Source: Bacteroidales bacterium
Lineage (GTDB): Bacteria; Bacteroidota; Bacteroidia; Bacteroidales; P3
NCBI GenBank assembly: GCA_900769785.1
Contig: CAAGHV010000266.1
Span: 1 to 5,847 of the forward strand
DNA: 5,847 bases
Direction: 5' to 3'
In this document: in pieces, positions 1-5,795 of the stretch
Position numbering within the stretch: position 1 is the stretch's first letter
Layout: every line of letters starts with the position of its first letter
Position numbers and translations under genes: made by a program
Notes under the pieces: generated by a model
The model's input: only the letters and a program-made list of their open reading frames with translations
The model's database searches: none
What the model was told of the DNA's origin: nothing

Positions 1-84
1 AGAAGCGTGCACTGTTCTCCGGAGAAGCGTGCACTGTTCTCTGAAGAAGAGTACACGCTTCTCCAAACACCTCTCCAATGTTCT
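1..84. repeat. 22-bp tandem array of near-palindromic units (left edge, incomplete)
   Basis: Units begin at 1, 23 and 45, and a decayed fourth fits at 67. Units 1 and 2 share 19 identical leading bases (1-19 and 23-41, agaagcgtgcactgttctc). Unit 3 keeps the frame of the unit but is closer to its reverse complement. The fourth keeps only the right part (76-84, caatgttct against cactgttct). Each unit is itself nearly palindromic: agaa and ttct arms lie around a gtgcac core, with centres at 9.5, 31.5 and 53.5. The junction of units 1 and 2 is a perfect 12-bp palindrome (15-26). Units 2 and 3 together can fold into a 20-bp stem (21-40 with 45-64) with two mismatches and a 4-nt loop. The array is cut by the window edge. 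No spacers, coding sense or transposase are seen. The role is unknown. Confidence 0.8.
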
Positions 85-160
85 TTTTCTAACAATAAAA
101 GGTTTTGTGTTAGTATATGGGATATTCTGTAAATATATTAGGATTATACCGAATAAATTA

Positions 161-194
161 TTCTATATACATCAGGCCGATAATGTATATAGAA
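161..194. other. Perfect 12-bp inverted repeat in the 3' region of the kinase operon
   Basis: The arms ttctatatacat (161-172) and atgtatatagaa (183-194) are exact reverse complements around a 10-nt loop. The element lies about 60 bp past the kinase stop codon. No T-run follows on either strand, so it is not a classical intrinsic terminator. It could be a 3'-end stability hairpin, a second weak terminator or a protein-binding dyad. A weaker dyad (ctaaca at 89-94 with tgttag at 108-113) lies between it and the repeat array. Confidence 0.5.
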
Positions 195-210
195 CGGTGT
201 GAGTACTGAG

Positions 211-240
211 GTTTGTTATCTCAAAGTTCAGATAACAAAC
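211..240 (-). terminator. Hairpin just downstream of the histidine kinase operon
   Basis: The arms gtttgttatct (211-221) and agataacaaac (230-240) form a perfect 11-bp stem with an 8-nt loop, 13 bp beyond the kinase stop codon. The position suggests transcription termination or 3'-end protection for the leftward permease-kinase operon. The stem is AT-rich and lacks a following U-tract in the leftward transcript, so termination efficiency is uncertain. Confidence 0.5.
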
Positions 241-253
241 TAATTACAAGGCA

Positions 254-1765
254 CTATCTTCTTCTATTCAATACTATTCGGAATACGGTACCTTGGTCTA
301 TTACGGAGTATTTGACGAATATTTTTCCTTTGTGATAGTCGTCGATTATTCGTTTTGCCAACGATAGTCCCAAGCCCCAACCTCGTTGTTTGGTACTATA
401 ACCGGGCTTGAATATGTCTTTATACATCGAAGTCGGCATTCCTTTGCCTGTATCGCCAAGGTCTATATAAATGTGTTTGTTATCAAATGTAACCATAATT
501 GTAAATGTGCCTGCTCCATTCATTGCATCGATAGCGTTTTTACACACATTTTCAATCACCCATTCAAACAAATAGGCATTTATAGGAACAATAAGTTCCT
601 GAGGAGTTTCGGGAAAATTTGTTACAAATGTTATCTTCTTTGGGCTACGACTTTGAAGGTAATTAACAGCATTTCGTAGTATCTTCAATATGTTTTCGTC
701 CTTAAGTTCGGGTACGGAACCTATCTTTGAAAAGCGGTGTGTTATGGTTTCCAACCTTGTCAAATCTTTTTGTATTTCTACAGAATACTTTTCTTCCAAT
801 CCCTTTTCCTTAAAATATTCCAACCATGCTATAAGCGACGAGATGGGGGTGCCCAACTGGTGAGCCGTTTCCTTTGCCATACCTACCCACACTTGATTTT
901 GTTCCATGTCTCTTGCTGTACGGAATAGGTTGTATGACACCAATATAAGTACAAAAGCAATAAACACATATATGATAGGAGCATATTGGAGGGCTTGTAG
1001 CAGTGGTGTTTTTTCGTAATAGATATATGCCTTGCAATTATCGGGAAGAATAATTTCGATAGGCGTATTGTCCTCGGCCATGCTTGCCAACTTTTTCCTA
1101 AGGTTGTATGTATTCGTAAACTCATCAGTATTGATATTGCCCGATGCAATAATGGTACGTCGCATACTATCGGTAACTATCACGGGCACAAATACCGAAT
1201 TGTTGGTTATCTCCGAAAGGAAAGATTGGGAAAAATCGTCCAATACCTTACGCAAATCGGTATATATCTTTGATTCTTTGTAATACAATGTGAAGTGCAT
1301 ATTGTATGCAGTATAGTGTACAGGACTTTCTTGTGAGAACTCCCTCAGCAAGCCACCTTCCAACTTAGTTACTCCATTGGGCAACTCTATATTGCGATAC
1401 CATGTAATGTTATTCTGGTCGTCGGTGATGATAACCGGTATAGTTTTATTGGCTGCCAAATAATTGTAATAGAAACTTACATCTTGGTCCAACGGCAGTT
1501 CCATAAAAGCCTGTTGAGCCTCGGTAAGCAATGTCATTCTACTACGTTCTTCCTCACGTACTGTTCGGAAGAATGTTTCGGTATGCGATACTAGGTCAGC
1601 TTTTCTACTGATAGCATTTACCCATAATTTTATCTTCTCCTTTTCAGAGTTTTGTATCTGTACCACTATATTATTTACTAATATCAATGCCACAAATGCC
1701 AACAATACAGTAATAACTAATATAGCAATTTTCCATCGTTTCGAAGTATGTCTAAACTTTTTCAT
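254..1765 (-). CDS. Orphan membrane sensor histidine kinase
   Basis: A two-component sensor kinase of 503 residues that should autophosphorylate a histidine in response to an envelope or periplasmic cue. Residue numbers are from the ATG at 1765. A membrane helix at about 12-35 and another at about 261-281 enclose a sensor region of roughly 225 residues that I do not recognise. No clear HAMP domain follows. The kinase core is complete: H-box AHQLGTP with phospho-acceptor His302, N-box with Asn406 and Asn410 (ENVCKNAIDAM), G1 box from Asp438 (DTGKGM), F-box IFKPGYSTK near 451-459, and G2 box GWGLGLS at 462-468. An in-frame TTG at 1771 adds only two residues (MT before MKKF), so I prefer the ATG. 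It lies 23 bp after the permease stop and is probably co-transcribed with it. No response regulator gene is in the window, so its partner is unknown. Class is certain, signal is not. Confidence 0.93.
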   Translation of the reverse strand: MKKFRHTSKRWKIAILVITVLLAFVALILVNNIVVQIQNSEKEKIKLWVNAISRKADLVSHTETFFRTVREEERSRMTLLTEAQQAFMELPLDQDVSFYYNYLAANKTIPVIITDDQNNITWYRNIELPNGVTKLEGGLLREFSQESPVHYTAYNMHFTLYYKESKIYTDLRKVLDDFSQSFLSEITNNSVFVPVIVTDSMRRTIIASGNINTDEFTNTYNLRKKLASMAEDNTPIEIILPDNCKAYIYYEKTPLLQALQYAPIIYVFIAFVLILVSYNLFRTARDMEQNQVWVGMAKETAHQLGTPISSLIAWLEYFKEKGLEEKYSVEIQKDLTRLETITHRFSKIGSVPELKDENILKILRNAVNYLQSRSPKKITFVTNFPETPQELIVPINAYLFEWVIENVCKNAIDAMNGAGTFTIMVTFDNKHIYIDLGDTGKGMPTSMYKDIFKPGYSTKQRGWGLGLSLAKRIIDDYHKGKIFVKYSVIDQGTVFRIVLNRRR

Positions 1766-1788
1766 AGTCAAAGCAAAGTATTATTTAA

Positions 1789-3009
1789 TTATTCTACTCT
1801 TATGGTTTTTGCCGGTTGAACCTTTGCAATAAAACCTGTGGGAATAAGCAGGGCCAACAAACATACTACCATAGTACCCATACTTACCAACACAAACACC
1901 CATATATTGATATCCACCGGTACCGACGACATAGAATAGCTCTCACTATCCAGAGTAACAATATTATATTTCGACTGCAACAAACATAGAGCCAATGCCA
2001 CTGCATTTCCTATCAACAGTCCCTTTCCTATTATGGATATAGATTTATATATAAATATCTTACGTACCGAGCCATTGGTTGCGCCCAATGTCTTAAGCAG
2101 TCCAATCATTGATGTTTTTTCAAATATCATTATAAGTAATGCTGATATTATAGATACCATACACACCACAGACATAACACCAAGTATAAGTATTATATTG
2201 GTATTAAGCAAATCCAACCACGAAAATAATACCGGATTTTCTTCTTTTACAGTGGATAAAGTAAGGTCATAATCCAACATATCATATATCAATGAAGCAT
2301 AGTATGGCAGATTATCAAAGTCATCTATCAATACCTCATACCCTCCTACCTGAGTGCTGTCCCAGTTATTCAACTTCTGCACAGCACGCATATCACCAAC
2401 TATAAAAGCCTCATCAAACTCGGTAAGATCGGTAGAATATATACCTACTATCTTGAAAGCCCTTGCACGGTAATTATTATCTTGCCAAAAGTATGTACGC
2501 ACTTTATCGCCCAAATCGAACTTCAATTTATCAGCCAATGTTTTAGAAATGATAATCTCGTTCGATACTACAGAGTCATCGAAACGAAACATCCTACCTT
2601 CCAACAAGTTTTCTTTGAAAAACGATGAATCAAAATTTTGGCTTACACCTTTCAGTATAACACCATGTATCTGTTCATCGGTTTTCACCATGCCGCCTTT
2701 GGTAGCGAAACATTGCACATTACTCACACCTTTCACCAACGATATTCTCTCCAATATTGGACGGGTATTTTCGATAGGTATCTGCTCATATGAATTACCA
2801 ACTTCGAAGTTAGACACCACTATATGAGAACCAAATCCCACCACCTTATGAGTTATCTCCTGCCTAAATCCACGCAATACCGATACAGCAAGTATCATTA
2901 CCAATACGCCCAATGCTATACCTACTATGGCTATCTTTATCAGTGGGCGCGAGAAATTAGTTTTATCTCTCTGCAAAAAACGTTTTGCTATCAGTTGTTC
3001 AAATTTCAA
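1789..3009 (-). CDS. LolC/LolE-like ABC transporter permease (FtsX/MacB family)
   Basis: An inner-membrane permease of 406 residues, the usual length for LolC/LolE proteins, which with a LolD ATPase release lipoproteins toward the outer membrane. It shows the family plan: one membrane helix at about 23-47, a large periplasmic domain at about 48-265, then three helices near 270-296, 322-345 and 368-392. The cytoplasmic coupling segment EKTSMIGLLKTLGAT (297-311) and the C-terminal VQPAKTIRV (397-405) are characteristic. The start is TTG at 3009: an in-frame stop lies only five codons upstream, and the resulting N-terminus MKFEQLIAKRF matches what I expect for these permeases, whereas the next Met would remove the first helix. 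No ATPase gene is present here. It leads the operon with the kinase. Lipoprotein export is inferred from family; another FtsX-type role is possible. Confidence 0.9.
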   Translation of the reverse strand: MKFEQLIAKRFLQRDKTNFSRPLIKIAIVGIALGVLVMILAVSVLRGFRQEITHKVVGFGSHIVVSNFEVGNSYEQIPIENTRPILERISLVKGVSNVQCFATKGGMVKTDEQIHGVILKGVSQNFDSSFFKENLLEGRMFRFDDSVVSNEIIISKTLADKLKFDLGDKVRTYFWQDNNYRARAFKIVGIYSTDLTEFDEAFIVGDMRAVQKLNNWDSTQVGGYEVLIDDFDNLPYYASLIYDMLDYDLTLSTVKEENPVLFSWLDLLNTNIILILGVMSVVCMVSIISALLIMIFEKTSMIGLLKTLGATNGSVRKIFIYKSISIIGKGLLIGNAVALALCLLQSKYNIVTLDSESYSMSSVPVDINIWVFVLVSMGTMVVCLLALLIPTGFIAKVQPAKTIRVE

Positions 3010-3054
3010 TGTTTTATATATTTATTGTATAACCAATTACTATTTATCTATTAT

Positions 3055-3098
3055 ACAAGTATAACTAATATAACGAACCGTTACTATTCCATACTTGT
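3055..3098. promoter_or_regulatory. Nested dyad in the divergent permease/lepB promoter region
   Basis: The outer arms acaagtat (3055-3062) and atacttgt (3091-3098) are exact reverse complements. A second dyad, taacg-aac-cgtta (3071-3083), sits at the same centre near 3077. The left arm read on the minus strand gives TATACTTG (3063-3056), one base off the Bacteroidales -7 consensus TAnnTTTG and pointing at the permease. The right arm gives CATACTTG (3090-3097) on the plus strand, pointing at lepB. No good -33 TTTG was found at the right distance for the leftward element. The symmetry suggests an operator or paired divergent promoters; this is inference. Confidence 0.4.
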
Positions 3099-3131
3099 TT
3101 GACAATAACGCAGTTTTTACAAATATATTTT
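3098..3131 (+). promoter_or_regulatory. Candidate lepB promoter
   Basis: TTTG at 3098-3101 (also reading TTGACA at 3099-3104) is followed by TATATTTT at 3124-3131, which matches TAnnTTTG except in the last base. The 22-bp gap is slightly longer than the usual 19-21 bp for Bacteroidales promoters. Transcription would begin near 3138, leaving a leader of about 75 nt. A weaker -7-like element at 3090-3097 is an alternative. AT-rich DNA makes chance matches likely. Confidence 0.35.
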
Positions 3132-3141
3132 TTATAAGAAA

Positions 3142-3182
3142 TAAAAGCGTCAAAACAATATTTCAACAACATTGACGTTTTA
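3142..3182 (+). other. Inverted repeat in the lepB leader
   Basis: The arms taaaagcgtcaa (3142-3153) and ttgacgtttta (3172-3182) pair over 11 bp with one bulged G (3147) and an 18-nt loop. It ends 32 bp before the lepB ATG and lies inside the predicted leader, so it may act as an RNA hairpin or as a DNA-binding dyad. No known riboswitch pattern was recognised. Confidence 0.35.
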
Positions 3183-3214
3183 CACATTCATCAGTTACGT
3201 AATACAAAAAACAA

Positions 3215-4957
3215 ATGATATACGATATTATAGCAATAATCTACTGTGTTTTGCCCATTGTGGGACTGTGGGCAATATTTGAAAAAGCCGGCATCAAAGG
3301 CTGGAAAGCACTGATACCTATCTATAACTTTGTACTATGGATAAAGATAGTAGGCAAAGATTGGAAATGGTACATATATATGCTAATACCTGCCATCAAC
3401 GTGTTTACTTACCTTCTGTTGGTAGTAGAAACAGCCAAATGTTTCCGTCGTAATGGATTGGGCGAACAAACATTGGCAGTATTATTTCCTTTTGCATACC
3501 TCCCCTACCTTGGCTTTTGCAAGAAGTATAGCTATACCAACCCCAAGGATTTGCCCGAAATCAAATATAGTTCGGCACGCGAATGGGCCGACGCTCTTAT
3601 ATTTGCACTCGTAGCAGCCACACTTATTCGTACCTTTATGTTTGAATTATACAATATACCCACATCATCGATGGAGAAATCGTTGAAAGTGGGAGACTTT
3701 CTATTGGTAAGCAAAGTAGCATACGGCCCACGTGTACCTATGACCCCTGTGGCTATCCCCCTTATACACCATTCTATACCCGGTACAAAGATAAAATCAT
3801 TTTGGGACGGAATACAACTAAGTTATCACCGCTACTGTGGCATAGGAAAAGTAGAACGCTACGATGCTACTGTGTTTAACTATCCCGATGGTGATACCGT
3901 GGCTCTTGCCTTTGAAAGCAACGCCAGCTATCATGCATTGGTACGCCAATATGGTAGAGAGGCTGTCAATAACACTCCTGCCAACTTTGGCGATATAATA
4001 ACAAGACCAGTTGATAAGCGCGAAAACTTTATAAAAAGAACCATGGGACTACCGGGCGAAGAACTACAAATAATAAACAAAATAGTATATATAAATGGCA
4101 AAGCTATCGAAAATCCTGAAGACTTACAATATACCTACGCCATTAAGATGAAACCCGGTTCATCAATAATGCCTCGAGACCTACAACGTCTCAATATATC
4201 GAACGAAGATATTGAAGCTATGAGAGATCGTAGTTTTATACCTATGAATAAACAGCAATTTGACATATTAGCACTAAACCCTGCTATAAACGATCTCAAA
4301 CCTATATATACCGAACTATGTACTAAAAAATCATTCGCCGAATTGGACAGTAACGATATATTCCTAACCGCATCGTATATCAATTATATGTACCTTTCTA
4401 CACAAGAACTACTCAACTTGGGTATATCGCCAAACGATGTTGCCTCGATGAGCGAATACATAACACTGCCTCTTACCAACGAGAACTACGAAAAACTAAA
4501 AACATACCCCGGAGTGGAAAAGATAATACCAATAGAAACATACGCAGGATACAGAGACTTGGATATATTCCCTCATAGTGAGGACTACCGTTGGAACGCC
4601 GACAACTTCGGCCCTATTGTTATACCGCAACATGGCAATACTGTGGCTCTAAACGCCACCAATCTACCGATATACAAACGTATAATAGAAATATTTGAAG
4701 GCAATACCCTAGAGGTAAAAGATGGAAAGATATACATCAACGGACAAGAAACCAATGAATATACTTTCAAGATGGACTACTATTGGCTTATGGGTGACAA
4801 CCGCCACAACTCGGCCGACAGCCGCTTCTGGGGCTTCGTTCCCGAAGACCACATAGTGGGCAAAGCCACACGCGTACTTCTATCGTTGGATAAAGACAAA
4901 AGTGGACTGAAAAAAATACGTTGGAACCGAATAATGAAAAATGCCAACAGTTGGTAA
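3215..4957 (+). CDS. lepB: Signal peptidase I with extra N-terminal membrane domain and long insert
   Basis: A serine/lysine endopeptidase that removes signal peptides from exported proteins on the periplasmic face of the inner membrane. At 580 residues it is far longer than E. coli LepB (about 324). Residues 1-105 form a hydrophobic multi-helix region (GIKGWKALIPIYN at 26-38) resembling what I know as DUF5684. A further membrane helix lies at about 124-146. All catalytic boxes are present: NIPTSSM with nucleophile Ser152, ERYDATVFNYPDGD (214-227), FIKRTMGLPGE with general base Lys274, and MGDNRHNSADSR (526-537). The insert at about 301-465 holds two ungapped, similar 44-residue blocks (321-364 and 397-440). 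The ATG at 3215 gives the expected N-terminus. It is transcribed alone, divergent from the permease and convergent with ohr. Function is secure; the insert's role is unknown. Confidence 0.97.
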   Translation: MIYDIIAIIYCVLPIVGLWAIFEKAGIKGWKALIPIYNFVLWIKIVGKDWKWYIYMLIPAINVFTYLLLVVETAKCFRRNGLGEQTLAVLFPFAYLPYLGFCKKYSYTNPKDLPEIKYSSAREWADALIFALVAATLIRTFMFELYNIPTSSMEKSLKVGDFLLVSKVAYGPRVPMTPVAIPLIHHSIPGTKIKSFWDGIQLSYHRYCGIGKVERYDATVFNYPDGDTVALAFESNASYHALVRQYGREAVNNTPANFGDIITRPVDKRENFIKRTMGLPGEELQIINKIVYINGKAIENPEDLQYTYAIKMKPGSSIMPRDLQRLNISNEDIEAMRDRSFIPMNKQQFDILALNPAINDLKPIYTELCTKKSFAELDSNDIFLTASYINYMYLSTQELLNLGISPNDVASMSEYITLPLTNENYEKLKTYPGVEKIIPIETYAGYRDLDIFPHSEDYRWNADNFGPIVIPQHGNTVALNATNLPIYKRIIEIFEGNTLEVKDGKIYINGQETNEYTFKMDYYWLMGDNRHNSADSRFWGFVPEDHIVGKATRVLLSLDKDKSGLKKIRWNRIMKNANSW

Positions 4958-5028
4958 ATCATTGTAGGGACGAATAGCATTAGCCATATACCCCCACGGA
5001 ATTAGCCCAAGATAATAATTGAACAACA

Positions 5029-5070
5029 AAAAAGCAGATAGAAGTTACATATAACCTCTATCTGCTTTTT
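5029..5070. terminator. Bidirectional intrinsic terminator between lepB and ohr
   Basis: The arms 5029-5047 and 5052-5070 pair at 18 of 19 positions (single A-C mismatch, 5043 with 5056) around a CATA loop. The core is agcagataga with tctatctgct. The outer five pairs are an A-run on the left and a T-run on the right, so either direction of transcription gives a hairpin ending in U's. It lies 71 bp past the lepB stop and 19 bp past the ohr stop, as expected for convergent genes. Confidence 0.9.
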
Positions 5071-5089
5071 GTATGACAAATGAATACTA

Positions 5090-5512
5090 TCAGCTGTCAA
5101 CCACATTAAAAGTTACATCCACATTATTACGTATAGCCTTCGAATAGGGACATATCTCGTGGGCCAAATGTATGGCATTCTTAGCCTTTTCCTTATCCAC
5201 ACCGGGAATATACACGTTCATATCCACCGAAAGGAAATGGCCATTATCTCGTGCATTGAGGTTTACAGCTATATCCACCCTCGTATCGTCAAACGGAAGA
5301 TGTTTCTTTTTCAGTATCAACTTCAATGCCGAATGGTAACACACTGCGTATGCACATGCAAACAGCTGTTCGGGATTGGTACATTTATCCGATTTGTAGC
5401 CCGATTGATCGCCGGGCATACACATTGTCATTGCTATCACTCCATCATCGGTTTTCACACATCCCGTGCGTCCACCCATACTTGTTGCTTTTGCTGTATA
5501 TAATCGTTCCAT
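5090..5512 (-). CDS. ohr: Ohr-type organic hydroperoxide resistance protein (OsmC/Ohr family)
   Basis: A small cytosolic thiol peroxidase that reduces organic and fatty-acid hydroperoxides. At 140 residues it has the normal Ohr length. The expected catalytic set is visible: Arg15 in MGGRTG, Glu48 in TNPEQLF, the peroxidatic Cys58 in AVCYHSALK and the resolving Cys121 in EICPYS. The TNPEQLFA and CPYSKA.RNN.DV segments favour Ohr over OsmC proper. Four further cysteines (18, 31, 44, 53) are not part of the known mechanism. The start is ATG at 5512, preceded by an A-rich stretch and no Shine-Dalgarno sequence, as is usual in Bacteroidota. The gene stands alone, convergent with lepB, and shares the terminator at 5029-5070. 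No ohrR-type regulator is adjacent. Recycling would need a lipoyl or other thiol partner encoded elsewhere. Confidence 0.95.
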   Translation of the reverse strand: MERLYTAKATSMGGRTGCVKTDDGVIAMTMCMPGDQSGYKSDKCTNPEQLFACAYAVCYHSALKLILKKKHLPFDDTRVDIAVNLNARDNGHFLSVDMNVYIPGVDKEKAKNAIHLAHEICPYSKAIRNNVDVTFNVVDS

Positions 5513-5520
5513 AGTTTTTT

Positions 5521-5555
5521 ATTTGTTCAAACAATAACTACACGACATTTGTTCA
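5521..5555 (-). promoter_or_regulatory. Possible ohr operator/promoter region
   Basis: The sequence atttgttca occurs twice (5521-5529 and 5547-5555), 26 bp apart. The proximal copy is part of a small dyad, ttgtt-ca-aacaa (5523-5534), only 11 bp upstream of the ohr ATG. On the minus strand the same bases include attgtttg, which resembles the 3' half of a Bacteroidales -7 element, but no matching -33 was found. Paired sites close to a peroxide-resistance gene could bind a redox regulator; this is inference. Confidence 0.3.
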
Positions 5556-5568
5556 CCCCCTCCCCCAC

Positions 5569-5700
5569 ACTTGGCTATCGCAACCCTGCGACTTACGACC
5601 CATAAGTGCCATAGTTACGAACCATAACTCCCATGGTTTTTATCCGTAAGTATGGGAGTTTTGCCTCTTAACCCACATGGTTTTGTAATGCAAACCGCAC
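5569..5700. repeat. Degenerate 22-bp-period array of dyads
   Basis: Two adjacent 22-bp units (5591-5612 and 5613-5634) are identical at 18 of 22 positions. Each holds a small inverted repeat: actta with taagt in the first, agtta with taact in the second, so two of the four differences are compensatory. Further dyad centres follow the same spacing: 5577 (ttg/caa), 5599, 5621, 5643 (aactcccat at 5626-5634 with atgggagtt at 5652-5660), 5665 (7 of 9 pairs) and about 5687 (ggttt/aaacc). The two central units are clear and the outer ones are decayed. The array starts about 57 bp upstream of the ohr start. No coding potential is seen. The role is unknown. Confidence 0.6.
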
Positions 5701-5795
5701 GATAAACTATTTTTGTAAGGATAGCGATAAATAACAAAGGTTGTGTTAAATACTGTTCTTGATGCTTCTTAATTTTTATCGTTCTATTACCCTCA
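5701..5795. other. AT-rich spacer with no recognised gene
   Basis: Together with the flanking repeat arrays and the ohr upstream region, this completes the 335-bp gene-free stretch at the right end. I see no plausible coding sequence, RNA gene or clear promoter. A short dyad-like segment taacaaaggttgtgtta (5732-5748) resembles the dyad at 89-113 near the left array. TAATTTTT (5770-5777) resembles a -7 element for a gene to the right but lacks a properly spaced -33. Confidence 0.4.

Noticed and set aside
1..84. CRISPR array
   Set aside because: The units are directly adjacent with no unique spacers, and no cas gene is present.
386..679. Plus-strand open frame of 97 codons inside the kinase gene
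   Set aside because: It is antisense to conserved kinase motifs, has an odd cysteine- and histidine-rich composition, and shows no recognisable protein features.
1766..1771. TTG start at 1771 for the histidine kinase
   Set aside because: It adds only two residues ahead of an ATG with a typical Lys-rich N-terminus before the first membrane helix.
2824..3102. Plus-strand open frame overlapping the permease start and the divergent spacer
   Set aside because: Most of it is antisense to the first permease helix, and the protein is Tyr-rich low-complexity from AT-rich DNA.
5159..5503. Plus-strand open frame antisense to ohr
   Set aside because: It mirrors a strongly conserved gene with all catalytic residues intact and shows no domain of its own.
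5598..5660. Intrinsic terminator from the aactcccat/atgggagtt inverted repeat
   Set aside because: The loop is long (17 nt), only four T's follow, and no gene ends nearby; it fits the 22-bp dyad register better.
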